In this document: piece after piece, positions 44,006 to 53,968 of the stretch | Layout of the letters: every line of letters begins with the position of its first letter | How positions within the stretch are numbered: the first letter of the stretch is position 1 | Source of the DNA: Bacillota bacterium | Lineage (GTDB): Bacteria; Bacillota; Clostridia; DSM-8532 | Reading direction: 5' to 3' | DNA: 64,000 bases | Assembly: GCA_023415205.1 (NCBI GenBank) | Contig: JAEZLR010000020.1 | Location: 13,060-77,059, forward strand | Made by a program: the position numbers and the translations under genes | Notes under the pieces: generated by a model | Databases searched by the model: none | What the model was told of the DNA's origin: nothing | The model's input: the letters and a program-made list of their open reading frames with translations, nothing else

Positions 44006-46033
44006 ATGAGTAACAACAAAAACCTGATGGTTGCCATATGCGTGGTATTCATCATTCTTTTCATCATTGTACCGATCCCCACCTTTCTATTGGATGTCCT
44101 TTTGGTCATTAATATAGCGCTGTCCTTTCTTGTGCTCATTAATGCCATTTATGCCACGGATGCTCTTTCCATGGCGTCGTTCCCTACCATGCTCCTGTTT
44201 TTGACTCTCTATCGTCTATCCCTCAATATCATTTCCACACGATTGATTATTGGCAAGGGTGAGGCAGGGGAAGTCATCCGCAGCTTCGGTGAGTTTGTGG
44301 GCGGGAATGATCTGATTGTAGGCTTTATTATCTTCTTAATCATCATGTTGGTACAATTTTTAGTCATTACCAAGGGAGCCGAACGTGTCTCCGAGGTTGC
44401 CGCACGCTTTACCCTTGATGCCATGCCGGGTAAGCAGATGGCCATTGATGCGGATCTCAACGCTGGATTAATCAGTGAGACCGATGCCAAGGAACGACGC
44501 AAGAGGATACAGAGGGAAGCCGATTTCTATGGGTCCATGGACGGTGCCACCAAATTCGTTAAAAATGATGCTATCTTTGGCATCATAACCACGGCTATCA
44601 ATATTATCGGTGGTATTATCATGGGTATGGTCCGACAGGGCGACCCCTTTGAGGTTGTTCTGGAGCGATATACCGTTCTGACCATTGGTGATGGACTTGT
44701 TGCCCAGATCCCTTCCCTTCTTATAGCCATTGCAACGGGTATCATCGTCACCCGTGCCGCTTCCGACGGAGACTTGGGAAGCGACCTGATCAAATCCTTG
44801 TTCAACAGCCCCAAGGTGCTCTATATTGGCGCAGGTGCGTGCTTTGTTTTAGTCCCCATTCTCAAACAATGGTCCCTGATTGTGGTGGGAGCAGGTCTCA
44901 TTTATTTGGGAACACGACTTCAATCGGCGGCACAACAGGTCACCCAGCAGGAAGAGCAGAAGGTTGAGGAGCAGGAGGTTGAAGAAATCAGAAAGCCTGA
45001 AAATGTTGTCTCCCTGCTCCAGGTGGACCCCATAGAATTGGAGTTCGGCTATGCGGTTATCCCTCTGGCTGACAAAAACCAGGGCGGCGACCTTCTGGAC
45101 CGTGTGGTCATGATCAGGCGGCAATTAGCTTTGGAATTGGGGGTCATTGTACCCATTATCCGCTTGCGTGACAATATTCAGCTTTCTCCCAACCAATATG
45201 TTATCAAGATCAAAGGGGTAGAGGTTGCCCGGGGTGAGCTGATACTGGATCACTTTATGGCTATGAATCCAGGAACCGTTGATGATGAGATAAACGGCAT
45301 CCCCACTACTGAGCCGGCCTTTGGTCTGCCTGCTCTATGGATACCGGAAACTCTGCGAGACCGCGCCGAAATGATGGGCTATACCGTCGTGGATCCACCC
45401 TCCATAGTGGCAACCCATATGACTGAAATCGTCAGACGGCATATCCATGAGCTTCTGGGTAGACAGGACGTACAGACCCTTATAGATAATGTCAAATCGA
45501 CCTATCCTGCCATTGTGGAGGAGCTCATACCCAAGATTATGACCTTGGGAGAAATTCAGAAGGTTCTTGCCAACCTTTTACGGGAGGGCGTTTCTATAAG
45601 GGATATGGTTACAATTTTAGAAACTCTCGCCGATTTTGCCCCCATTACTCGAGACTCGGACATGCTCACCGAATATGTTCGTCAGGGGCTTGGCAGAGCA
45701 ATTTCAAGATCATATATCAACCGTAATAATTCTGATGTGTTGACCCTTGATCCCAAGCTTGAACAGATGATTCTTGATTCGGTTCAGAAAACGGAGGCCG
45801 GTTCCTATATGACCATGGAGCCTACGGTAAGTAACCGAATAGTTGCCAATACGGCCAATCTTTCAGAAAAGTTGGTTCAGACCGGCAAGCAGCCAATTAT
45901 TCTGGCCTCTCCGGTAGTCAGGCTCTATTTTAAGAGGCTGACCGAGCAGGCTATTCCCGGACTTGTGGTTTTATCCTATAATGAACTGGACCCTTCCCTT
46001 GAAGTCAATGCGGTAGGGATGGTCACCATTTAA
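44006..46033 (+). CDS. flhA: Flagellar export protein FlhA
   Basis: The 675-residue product has an N-terminal membrane domain of about eight helices with MLLFLTLYRLSLNIISTRLI and FTLDAMPGKQMAIDADLNAGLISETDAKERR (the FHIPEP region). A cytoplasmic domain (about residues 335-675) follows, with PEYLFKRLTEQ-like VVRLYFKRLTEQAIPGLVVLSY. FlhA is the nonameric docking platform for export substrates and chaperones. Confidence 0.97.
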   Translation: MSNNKNLMVAICVVFIILFIIVPIPTFLLDVLLVINIALSFLVLINAIYATDALSMASFPTMLLFLTLYRLSLNIISTRLIIGKGEAGEVIRSFGEFVGGNDLIVGFIIFLIIMLVQFLVITKGAERVSEVAARFTLDAMPGKQMAIDADLNAGLISETDAKERRKRIQREADFYGSMDGATKFVKNDAIFGIITTAINIIGGIIMGMVRQGDPFEVVLERYTVLTIGDGLVAQIPSLLIAIATGIIVTRAASDGDLGSDLIKSLFNSPKVLYIGAGACFVLVPILKQWSLIVVGAGLIYLGTRLQSAAQQVTQQEEQKVEEQEVEEIRKPENVVSLLQVDPIELEFGYAVIPLADKNQGGDLLDRVVMIRRQLALELGVIVPIIRLRDNIQLSPNQYVIKIKGVEVARGELILDHFMAMNPGTVDDEINGIPTTEPAFGLPALWIPETLRDRAEMMGYTVVDPPSIVATHMTEIVRRHIHELLGRQDVQTLIDNVKSTYPAIVEELIPKIMTLGEIQKVLANLLREGVSIRDMVTILETLADFAPITRDSDMLTEYVRQGLGRAISRSYINRNNSDVLTLDPKLEQMILDSVQKTEAGSYMTMEPTVSNRIVANTANLSEKLVQTGKQPIILASPVVRLYFKRLTEQAIPGLVVLSYNELDPSLEVNAVGMVTI

Positions 46034-46077
46034 CAGATATCTATTAAGAATGATAGTAGAAGAGGGTAGGAGCTTTA

Positions 46078-47499
46078 ATGAAAATACGCAGGTACACATG
46101 CAAGGATATGCAGGAAGCCTTGCTCAAGGTTAAGATGGACCTTGGCAGTGAAGCTGTGATCATGAATAGCCGTAAGGTTAAGCCAAAGGGCTTTCTGGGT
46201 TTATTTCAAAAGCCCATGCTTGAAGTGGTTGCGGCTATTGATGATGACTATGTCCGTCCTGCCCGATCCGGCCTTCAGCAAAGGCAAAGTTCGGCATTTC
46301 CGGCTTTTGGGCAGCCGTTGAGAGCGTCTCAACCCCAATATCAGCAACCACAGCAGCCCTTTACACAGGAGCCCGCCCCTCCCTTTCCCCAAGCCCAGGC
46401 TTTTACTCCGCCCCCTATTTATCCCCAGGCGGCGGCAGCCTATGAACAAGCGGCCCATGTTAAAGAGGAACCAGGGTTTAATCAAAACCAAGGAAGAAGA
46501 ACACCTGATGCGTCAGCCACCCCCCCCGAAAACCAACAGAAGGATGCCAACCCTGACAGAAAAACGATCACCGACCTTGAAACTAAGGTTAAAAATATGG
46601 AGGGCATGCTTGAGCAAATCTACCAGGTTGTTCAGGGAAAGGATAAAGCCCCTAAGGAGGATATCGTAGAAGACCAGGCCACAATTTCGGCCACTGAGTC
46701 CGAACCCGAAAGCGAAAGCCTTGCCGTATTAGGACAAATCCTTATGGATCATGATGTTGAGCCCAAGCTTATAGAAAAGATACTCGATAAAATCAGGGAG
46801 AGAGGGAGCACCTCTCTGAAGGTTGAGGAAGTGCTCAATCTTGCCGCGCGCGTGATGACGGTGCTCTTGGGTGAACCAGAACCCTTGGTTATAAAGGAAG
46901 GGAAAAAGCCCCATGTCGCAATTTTTATAGGACCGACAGGAGTGGGTAAAACAACCACCCTTGCCAAGATTGCGGCTGATTTTACGTTGAACCGGCAGAA
47001 GAAGGTAGGACTCATTACTGCCGACACCTATCGGATAGCTGCTGTTGAGCAGCTTAAAACCTACGCTGAGATACTCAACCTACAGGTCTCGGTGGTTTAT
47101 TCTCCCAACGAAATAAAGGATGCTGTGGAACGTCTTTCCGATAATGACCTTATTCTCATTGACACGGCAGGGCGTAGCCATAAAAACAAAACCCATTTTA
47201 ATGAATTAAAAGCACTGGTCAGTGCCGTTAATGCTGATGAAACATTTCTCGTCATGAGCTGCAACACCAGTCGCATTGCTGTAAGGGAAATACTAGAATA
47301 CTATGCATTTATAAAGAATTACAAGCTCTTATTCACCAAGCTAGATGAGAGTCCTGTCCCCGGAATCATTCTGAATGCACGCTATATGACGGGAAAACCT
47401 CTTTCGTATACAACGGCAGGGCAGAGTGTCCCTGACGATCTGGATGTTGCCGATATTAAACAACTGGTGGCCAGCATCCTGACTAAGCCTGTTATTTAA
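46078..47499 (+). CDS. flhF: SRP-type GTPase FlhF
   Basis: The 473-residue product has an N-terminal B domain (IRRYTCKDMQEALLKVKMDLGSEAVIMNSRKV), a Pro/Gln-rich linker (about residues 75-150) and the NG domain. GTPase motifs are G1 GPTGVGKTTTLAKIA, G2 ITADTYRIAAVEQLKTYAEIL, G3 IDTAGRS and G4 TKLDES. FlhF places flagella in the cell together with FlhG. Position before flhG is standard. Confidence 0.96.
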   Translation: MKIRRYTCKDMQEALLKVKMDLGSEAVIMNSRKVKPKGFLGLFQKPMLEVVAAIDDDYVRPARSGLQQRQSSAFPAFGQPLRASQPQYQQPQQPFTQEPAPPFPQAQAFTPPPIYPQAAAAYEQAAHVKEEPGFNQNQGRRTPDASATPPENQQKDANPDRKTITDLETKVKNMEGMLEQIYQVVQGKDKAPKEDIVEDQATISATESEPESESLAVLGQILMDHDVEPKLIEKILDKIRERGSTSLKVEEVLNLAARVMTVLLGEPEPLVIKEGKKPHVAIFIGPTGVGKTTTLAKIAADFTLNRQKKVGLITADTYRIAAVEQLKTYAEILNLQVSVVYSPNEIKDAVERLSDNDLILIDTAGRSHKNKTHFNELKALVSAVNADETFLVMSCNTSRIAVREILEYYAFIKNYKLLFTKLDESPVPGIILNARYMTGKPLSYTTAGQSVPDDLDVADIKQLVASILTKPVI

Positions 47500-47548
47500 C
47501 CAAAGAAAACCCATAGACAACAGGGTTGTTTATGGTGTGGAGGTATCC

Positions 47549-48439
47549 ATGAACGATCAGGCAGAAACGCTGAGAAAAATAGTGCAGCATAAAACCAATG
47601 AAAAGAGTCTGGATGGGATGGATCAATCGGGAAAGCATGCAAGAGTGATTACCATAACCAGCGGCAAGGGCGGCGTTGGGAAAACCAATGTCACCATCAA
47701 TCTTGCCTTGGCTTTAAGTAAAATGGGTATGAAAGTGGTTATCCTGGATGTGGACTTTGGTCTTGCCAACATCGATGTTCTTTTTGGAATCGTTCCCAAA
47801 CACACTCTCCTTGATCTAATCCATGATGAAAAGAGTATTTTTGAGGTATTAACTGACGGGCCTGATAACATTAAATTTCTATCGGGGGGGTCAGGTGTTG
47901 AGGAGCTCATCAGACTAGACAGAAAGCAGTTGAGGAAGTTTGTCAGCAACATCAGTCTCTTGGATAAATTATTCGATGTCATTCTCATTGATACAGGAGC
48001 GGGTCTTCATCAAAATGTCATGAGCTTTATCATGGCAGCCGATGAAATCATCCTTGTGACAACACCCGAGCCTACCTCCATAACGGATGCTTACGCATTG
48101 GTTAAGATGGTCTCACGAAGGGATCGGAAAAAACGTATTCAGATTTTGGTGAATAAAGCAGAAAGCATTAAAGAAGCTGACGAAATCGCTAATAAACTGA
48201 CTGTCGTTTCTGAAAAATTTTTATCTTTAAGGCTATTAAAACTTGGGTATATATTATATGATGACACTGTAACAAAGAGTGTAAAAATGCAAAAACCCTT
48301 TAGTTTGTATAATCCCAAGTGCCAGGCTGCCAAAAATATTGGTGAAATAGCTGAGAAATTGTTTTCTCATCCGGCTCCCGAGGGTACTGCAGGTGCAAAG
48401 GGATTTATTTCAAAACTATTGTCGTTTTTTGGTGCATGA
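47549..48439 (+). CDS. flhG: MinD-like ATPase FlhG
   Basis: The 296-residue product has the deviant Walker A SGKGGVGKTNVTINLALALSK, the DVDFGLANIDVLFG switch and DVILIDTGAGLHQNV, with EPTSITDAYALVK typical of the FlhG/FleN branch of the MinD family. FlhG controls flagellar number and C-ring assembly and stimulates FlhF. The ATG at 47549 has TGGAGG 5 bases upstream; a GTG at 47537 sits in that site. Confidence 0.95.
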   Translation: MNDQAETLRKIVQHKTNEKSLDGMDQSGKHARVITITSGKGGVGKTNVTINLALALSKMGMKVVILDVDFGLANIDVLFGIVPKHTLLDLIHDEKSIFEVLTDGPDNIKFLSGGSGVEELIRLDRKQLRKFVSNISLLDKLFDVILIDTGAGLHQNVMSFIMAADEIILVTTPEPTSITDAYALVKMVSRRDRKKRIQILVNKAESIKEADEIANKLTVVSEKFLSLRLLKLGYILYDDTVTKSVKMQKPFSLYNPKCQAAKNIGEIAEKLFSHPAPEGTAGAKGFISKLLSFFGA

Positions 48440-48452
48440 AGTCAGCAGACTG

Positions 48453-48461
48453 TGTTATAAT
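48453..48461 (+). promoter_or_regulatory. Possible internal promoter before the PilZ gene
   Basis: TGTTATAAT (48453-48461) is an extended -10 box (TG-n-TATAAT) in the 87-base gap after flhG. No good -35 lies 17-18 bases upstream. It might give extra transcription of the PilZ-cheB-cheA segment. The support is only the -10. Confidence 0.35.
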
Positions 48462-48526
48462 CTAATCACAATATGGCTTGGTGTAACTTGAGAATCAAAT
48501 ACCTACAAAAGCATGAGGTTGTTTAA

Positions 48527-49201
48527 ATGAGAGCAATCAAACTAACCTTAGGCTGTAAGCTTGAGCTGGAGTTATATGACCATAATGGTGAAAGCATCGA
48601 TCCTGTTTTGGTTAGTCAATTTGAATCTGATTCACCTAACGGAACCATGGATATTCTGGCACCCATTCATGAAGGGAGAATATTCCCCGTACATCGTGGT
48701 ACCCGCATGGATATCATCTATGAGAAAAATGGGGATCTCTATAAGTTTACAGCAACCGCACTGGAGCGAAAGATTTCGGGGAACATATACCTGCTTACCG
48801 TGAAACCCCTGTCAGAAGAGGAACAATTACAAAGAAGGACATTTTTTAGGTTTAACTGTCTATTGGATGTCCAGTATCGGATGTTTCAGGACCTTGCGCA
48901 GGATGACCGGGGGACGTTTAAGAAGACAGTGACAAAGGACATTAGCGGAGGCGGTCTATGTTTACTGACCAATGAAAGGCCTACTTATGGATGGTATCTG
49001 GAAGGAATTCTTGGTATTGAACGTGAAATTCGTTTTATAGGACGTATAGTTCGTGTGATTAATGTCCATGACAAGGGTAAATTTAACTATGAAGTAGGTG
49101 TGGAGTTTGTAGAAATTAGAAACCCCGACAGAGAAAAGGTTATTGGTTTTATTTTTGACTCCCAGAGGAAACTGCTTAAAAAAGGCTGGTCAACTAAATG
49201 A
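48527..49201 (+). CDS. YcgR/MotI-type PilZ protein, probable cyclic-di-GMP-dependent flagellar brake
   Basis: The 224-residue product has an N-terminal YcgR_2-like domain (about residues 1-95) and a C-terminal PilZ domain (about 100-215). The cyclic-di-GMP-binding motifs are RRTFFR (the RxxxR motif) and DISGGGL (the DxSxxG motif). In Bacillus the homologue MotI acts as a clutch on the stator when cyclic-di-GMP is high. Its place inside the fla/che operon supports a motility role. It overlaps cheB by 4 bases (ATGA). Confidence 0.92.
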   Translation: MRAIKLTLGCKLELELYDHNGESIDPVLVSQFESDSPNGTMDILAPIHEGRIFPVHRGTRMDIIYEKNGDLYKFTATALERKISGNIYLLTVKPLSEEEQLQRRTFFRFNCLLDVQYRMFQDLAQDDRGTFKKTVTKDISGGGLCLLTNERPTYGWYLEGILGIEREIRFIGRIVRVINVHDKGKFNYEVGVEFVEIRNPDREKVIGFIFDSQRKLLKKGWSTK

Positions 49202-50265
49202 ATACTAGCAAAATAAGGGTACTGGTTGTTGATGATTCTGCCTTGATGCGACACATTATTCAGGATGTACTGCGACAAGACCCAGAGATTGAAGTCATCG
49301 GTAGTGCCAAAGACGGTAAGGAAGCAATAAAGAGGGCGCAGGAACTTAGACCTGATGTTATTACGCTTGATATTGAAATGCCGATTATGGATGGAATAAG
49401 CTGTCTTGACAATCTGATGAGGCAGGGCGCCTACGGTGTGGTAGTTGTCAGCGGCGTATCACAGCAAAGAGCGGATGCAACCATTCGTGCATTGGAGCAC
49501 GGTGCCTTTGACTTCATCTCTAAGCCTGGCAATGTTTTTGATCTATCCTCAGAGGCCAAGCGGGATGAAATACTCAGCAAGGTCAAGCTAGCTTACCGTA
49601 CTTTGAAAAAAGCCGAGGCCTTAAATAAAATTACAGTTGCAAATGGAATCAGCAGTCAATATTCCGGTTCCCAGACTGCTGATTTGAAATATATTGTGGG
49701 GTTGGGAATTTCCACAGGCGGGCCGAGAGCCTTATCCGCCATCCTGCCAGAATTTCCAAGTGACCTGCCTGCCGCCATCGTCATTGTCCAGCACATGCCA
49801 CCGGGTTTCACCAAATCTCTGGCGACTAGACTGAATGAGACAAGCCGTCTTCGTGTCAAAGAAGCGGAGGACAATGATGAAATCCAAGCAGGGACAGCCT
49901 ATGTTGCACCAGGGGATCATCACCTTATCTTCCAGCAGGAGGGTGCAAAAGTGAGGATCAAGCTGGTCAAAACTCCTCCCGTCGGAGGATTCAGACCAAG
50001 CGCAGACGTTATGATGGCTTCTTTGGCTGATGTTCATACCTATCCTGCCGTGGGAGTTATTATGACAGGGATGGGTAGTGATGGAAGCAAAGGCCTAACG
50101 GATTTGAAAAAGAAGAAAAATTCTTTTATCATAGCGCAGGATGAGAGCACAAGTATTGTTTTCGGAATGCCGAGGTCAGCCATAGAACTTGGAATAGTCG
50201 ATAAGACAGTTCCTCTTCAAGAAATACCAGCCTGTATTATGAATTTCATGGGGGTGCGACGGTAA
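49198..50265 (+). CDS. cheB: Chemotaxis protein-glutamate methylesterase CheB
   Basis: The 355-residue product has an N-terminal receiver domain with the phosphorylation site Asp58 in VITLDIEMPIMDG, a linker (about residues 120-165) and a C-terminal methylesterase domain. The catalytic Ser lies in GISTGGPRAL, His in VIVQHMPPGFTKSLA and Asp in GVIMTGMGSDGSKG. CheB removes methyl groups from receptors, and in some species deamidates them. The stop codon overlaps the cheA ATG by one base. Confidence 0.96.
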   Translation: MNTSKIRVLVVDDSALMRHIIQDVLRQDPEIEVIGSAKDGKEAIKRAQELRPDVITLDIEMPIMDGISCLDNLMRQGAYGVVVVSGVSQQRADATIRALEHGAFDFISKPGNVFDLSSEAKRDEILSKVKLAYRTLKKAEALNKITVANGISSQYSGSQTADLKYIVGLGISTGGPRALSAILPEFPSDLPAAIVIVQHMPPGFTKSLATRLNETSRLRVKEAEDNDEIQAGTAYVAPGDHHLIFQQEGAKVRIKLVKTPPVGGFRPSADVMMASLADVHTYPAVGVIMTGMGSDGSKGLTDLKKKKNSFIIAQDESTSIVFGMPRSAIELGIVDKTVPLQEIPACIMNFMGVRR

Positions 50266-52328
50266 TGGACATGAATCAATACCTCGATATATTTGTGGAA
50301 GAGTCAAGAGAGCATTTGCAGCATCTTAACACTTCACTTCTTGAACTGGAGAAGGACAACCAGAACAAGGCAGTTCTCAATGAGATTTTTCGGGTAGCCC
50401 ATACGTTGAAAGGTATGTCCGGTACTATGGGTTATTCAAAAATGCAAACCCTTACCCACGATATGGAAGATGTACTGGATGCACTCCGAAATGAGCGTAT
50501 TAAGGCTGATTCAAACATGGTAGATGTTTTGTTTAAGTGCCTTGACGCTTTGGAAACCTATGTGAACACCATAGCCTCCACCGCACATGAAGGAAGCGAA
50601 GCCTTCCAGGAGATTATCGATGCCCTGGCTGATATTCTCAAAAGAGGAGGGGGGGCCGCAGAGCAGCCTACTGAGAAAAAAGCTGCAAAACCACCGGAAG
50701 CCTCCAAAGCGGTTTCGTCCATTAACCGCCTGACCGTAGAACTGAACCAATACGACATTAATGTGATTAGAAAAGCGCTTGAAACGAATATGAATGTATT
50801 CGAGATTCATGTCATGTTTGACAAGGGCTGTCTTTTAAAGGCAGCACGTGCCTTTATTGTGTTCCAAATTCTTGAGAAAAACTCGGAGGTCATCAAATCG
50901 GTCCCAAAAATCGAGGACATTGAAGACGAGCGCTTTGAGTATGAATTCACCGTGGTGGTCATCACTCATTTAGCAAAAGAGTTTTTCCAGAGAGAAATCA
51001 ATTCAGTGGCTGAAATTTCAGGTGTTGAGGTAAATGAAGTTCTTCCTGAAAACGTAGGAATGTCTCTGGCGGCTTCTGAGATGGCCGTAACCACTGAGGC
51101 ACCCGTGGAAATCGGTAAGCCTGCTGCTAAGCCAGCCGCCGTCGCTGTAAATGAAGATCATAAGAAGCTGCAAAAAACCGGAAAGACTGTCCGCGTGGAT
51201 ATTGACCGATTGGATATTCTCATGAATTTGGTGAGCGAGTTGATCATCATAAAAACCCGATTGGATGAATCCAGCCATGGCAAGGACGATACAGACAATG
51301 AATCCATTGAGTATCTTGAAAGAATTACAACCAGTCTCCATGATGCGGTGATGAAGGTAAGAATGGTTCCCGTAGAAACTGTATTCAACCGCTTCCCCAG
51401 AATGATCAGAGATGTATCCAGAGAGCTTGACAAGGAAATAGAACTCCATATGTCGGGTGAGGACACAGAGTTGGATCGTACCGTTATCGATGAAATCGGG
51501 GATCCTCTGATACATATCTTACGGAATTCTGCTGACCATGGACTGGAAACCCGTGAGGAGAGAGGCCGCACCGGCAAGCCTTCCATTGGGAATATCCACC
51601 TTCGTGCCTATCAGGACGGCAACAATGTCGTCATTGAAGTAGAGGATGACGGTCGGGGAATCAATATTGACAAGGTGAGAAAAAAGATCATTGAGAAGGG
51701 CTTGGAATCTGCTGAAATAGTCAATTCCTTCTCAAACAAGGAAGTTGTGGAGTACCTGTTCAAGCCTAGCTTTAGCACTGCCGACAAGGTTACAGACCTC
51801 TCAGGCAGAGGGGTGGGCCTGGATGTAGTTAAAACCAAGATCGAGGCCTTGGGGGGTATTGTAGAAGTTGAAACTGAGTTTGGCAAGGGCAGTAAGTTTA
51901 TTATTAGGCTTCCTCTGACCTTGGCCATCATCCAGGCGTTGTTGGTGAAAATAGGCGCTGAGAAATATGCCATACCTCTGGGCTCCATCCGTGAAATAGT
52001 CAACATTAAGCCTGCCGAGCTCCGTATGGTAAGAAATCAGGAAGTTATTTTCCTTAGAGATATGGTCATCCCCGTAGTGCGCCTGGATAGGATGTTCAGT
52101 GTGCCGGGAATTGTTTCGGATAGTGAGAAAAAGAATCTCACCTGTGTTATTGTCAAGAAGGGTGACAAACAATCAGCCTTTATTGTGGACAATCTCATTG
52201 GGCAGCAGGAAATTGTTATAAAGTCTTTAGGAAAAATCCTTGCAGGGGTGAAGTTTATCGCAGGGGCAACCATCCTTGGCGATGGTAATGTGGCACTGAT
52301 TATCGATGTCAACTCACTTGCCCTGTAA
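50265..52328 (+). CDS. cheA: Chemotaxis histidine kinase CheA
   Basis: The 687-residue product has the CheA domains in order. The HPt domain has the phosphorylated His46 in FRVAHTLKGMSG. A CheY/CheB-binding P2 domain (about residues 160-270) follows, then a dimerisation domain (about 310-380), a HATPase domain with HILRNSADHGLE and DDGRGIN plus GRGVGLDVVK, and a CheW-like P5 domain (about 550-687). It phosphorylates CheY and CheB in response to receptors. Start and stop are tightly linked to cheB. Confidence 0.97.
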   Translation: MDMNQYLDIFVEESREHLQHLNTSLLELEKDNQNKAVLNEIFRVAHTLKGMSGTMGYSKMQTLTHDMEDVLDALRNERIKADSNMVDVLFKCLDALETYVNTIASTAHEGSEAFQEIIDALADILKRGGGAAEQPTEKKAAKPPEASKAVSSINRLTVELNQYDINVIRKALETNMNVFEIHVMFDKGCLLKAARAFIVFQILEKNSEVIKSVPKIEDIEDERFEYEFTVVVITHLAKEFFQREINSVAEISGVEVNEVLPENVGMSLAASEMAVTTEAPVEIGKPAAKPAAVAVNEDHKKLQKTGKTVRVDIDRLDILMNLVSELIIIKTRLDESSHGKDDTDNESIEYLERITTSLHDAVMKVRMVPVETVFNRFPRMIRDVSRELDKEIELHMSGEDTELDRTVIDEIGDPLIHILRNSADHGLETREERGRTGKPSIGNIHLRAYQDGNNVVIEVEDDGRGINIDKVRKKIIEKGLESAEIVNSFSNKEVVEYLFKPSFSTADKVTDLSGRGVGLDVVKTKIEALGGIVEVETEFGKGSKFIIRLPLTLAIIQALLVKIGAEKYAIPLGSIREIVNIKPAELRMVRNQEVIFLRDMVIPVVRLDRMFSVPGIVSDSEKKNLTCVIVKKGDKQSAFIVDNLIGQQEIVIKSLGKILAGVKFIAGATILGDGNVALIIDVNSLAL

Positions 52329-52365
52329 ATAAGTGACCTACTGAGATTCAAAGGGGGACGTACGC

Positions 52366-52824
52366 ATGGATACCAAAACGCTCGTTAAGGATGCCAAACA
52401 ATTTGTGGTTTTCAAAGCAGCCGATCAGGAATTCGGTGCCGATATCCACAAGGTTTCCATCATAGAAAAGCCCATGAATATTGCCAGAGTTCCTACAACA
52501 CCAGCCTACTTAAAGGGTGTTGTTAACTTGAGAGGTGAAATCATTCCCATTGTGGACTTACGTTTGAAGTTTGGCCTTCCTGAGGTCCCGGCAGACGATG
52601 ATACCCGTATCATTATGTTTAAGTTGAATGAGATAACCCTTGGAATTATTGTTGATGCCGTCGCAGAGGTGGTTTCTCTTAAGGAAAGCGATATAGAAAG
52701 TGTCACATCCATCACCAATGACAGAAGCCTTGATTATATCATCGGGATAGGAAAAACTGATGGAAGGTTAGTCACTCTCCTGAATATAGAAAAGCTCATC
52801 ACCGAGCTCATGAACAAAGATTAA
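52366..52824 (+). CDS. cheW: Chemotaxis coupling protein CheW
   Basis: The 152-residue product is a single CheW domain with QFVVFKAADQEFGADIHKV, VPTTPAYLKGVVNLRGEIIPIVDLR and LDYIIGIGKTDGRLVTLLNIEKL. It connects receptors to CheA. The ATG at 52366 follows AAAGGGGGACG. The operon order cheB-cheA-cheW-cheC-cheD matches Bacillus. Confidence 0.96.
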   Translation: MDTKTLVKDAKQFVVFKAADQEFGADIHKVSIIEKPMNIARVPTTPAYLKGVVNLRGEIIPIVDLRLKFGLPEVPADDDTRIIMFKLNEITLGIIVDAVAEVVSLKESDIESVTSITNDRSLDYIIGIGKTDGRLVTLLNIEKLITELMNKD

Positions 52825-52845
52825 ACTGAAAGGTGAAGTGTAACA

Positions 52846-53469
52846 ATGACTGACAGCATCGCTACAAATGAATTAAACAGCTTTCAGCTTGATGTTTTAC
52901 GTGAGATTGGAAATATAGGAGCGGGTAATGCCGCTACAGCACTGGCAAAAATGCTGGATAAGAAAATTGATATGAAGGTACCTCAAATCAAGGTGATGAA
53001 GTTCTCCGAAGTCAATGAGGTTCTCGGTGGAGCGGAAACCCAAGTTGTAGGCATACTTTTAGGCGTTCAGGGCGATATCAATGGAAGCATGATGTTTATT
53101 CTTGATTGTGCAAGCTCTCAGCTACTTGTAAACATTTTAATGGGCAGGCCGGTAAAAACCGAGCTGGAATTTGATGAAATGAGTTGCTCCGCACTGAAGG
53201 AAATTGGCAATATATTGGCGGGCTCTTATCTTTCGGCACTTTCCAACCTGACCAATCTCAAGATAATGCCCGACGTACCTGGTTTGGCCATCGATATGGC
53301 CGGTGCCATACTCAGTGTCCCCGCCATTGAATTTGCGAGGACTTCGGATACTGTTTTATATATAGAGAATGAATTTACCGACGGTATGGATAGTGTTATC
53401 GGTGATCTTTTTCTGGTTCCGGACGATGCATCCTATAGCCGCTTGCTACATGCATTAGGAGTAGAATAG
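52846..53469 (+). CDS. cheC: CheY-P phosphatase CheC
   Basis: The 207-residue product has two CheC motifs, each with Glu and Asn in the right spacing: VLREIGNIGAGNAATALAKML near the start and ALKEIGNILAGSYLSAL in the middle. CheC removes phosphate from CheY-P and its activity is raised by CheD. The stop is directly followed by the cheD start. Confidence 0.96.
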   Translation: MTDSIATNELNSFQLDVLREIGNIGAGNAATALAKMLDKKIDMKVPQIKVMKFSEVNEVLGGAETQVVGILLGVQGDINGSMMFILDCASSQLLVNILMGRPVKTELEFDEMSCSALKEIGNILAGSYLSALSNLTNLKIMPDVPGLAIDMAGAILSVPAIEFARTSDTVLYIENEFTDGMDSVIGDLFLVPDDASYSRLLHALGVE

Positions 53470-53955
53470 ATGGTAGAGGTAACAAAGGTAGGAATGGCTG
53501 ATTTGAAGGTATCCTGTCATCCTTCCGTCTTAACAACTCTTGGCCTAGGGTCGTGTGTAGGGATTGCCTTATATGATAGCAGGAAGAAAATTGTGGGTTT
53601 GGCGCATATCATGCTCCCCAGCTCTAAAATTGCAACTGCTAACAATAATAGGGCCAAATTCGCAGATACAGGTATTGTAGACCTTGTTAACGAAATGGAA
53701 GTATTGGGCGCCGACAGAAAATACATCGTAGCAAAAATCGCGGGAGGGGCACAGATGTTTGCCTTTTCAAGCGCTAATGAGTCTATGAAAATAGGATTGA
53801 GAAATGCTGAGGCAACCCGAGCTATTCTTGCAGAGCTCAATATCCCTATCAAGGGTGATGACACCGGAGGCAATTTTGGCCGTACTATTGAGATATCCTC
53901 GGAGGACGGGAGGCTTATGGTGAAAACCATAGGATGTGGAGTGAAATATTTGTGA
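53470..53955 (+). CDS. cheD: Chemotaxis receptor glutamine deamidase CheD
   Basis: The 161-residue product shows the catalytic Cys in LGLGSCVGIALYD and His in GLAHIMLPSS, with GGAQMF and RNAEATRAILAELNIPI downstream. CheD deamidates receptor glutamines and binds CheC. The ATG at 53470 immediately follows the cheC stop codon. Confidence 0.96.
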   Translation: MVEVTKVGMADLKVSCHPSVLTTLGLGSCVGIALYDSRKKIVGLAHIMLPSSKIATANNNRAKFADTGIVDLVNEMEVLGADRKYIVAKIAGGAQMFAFSSANESMKIGLRNAEATRAILAELNIPIKGDDTGGNFGRTIEISSEDGRLMVKTIGCGVKYL

Positions 53956-53968
53956 GTGAGGATGTACA

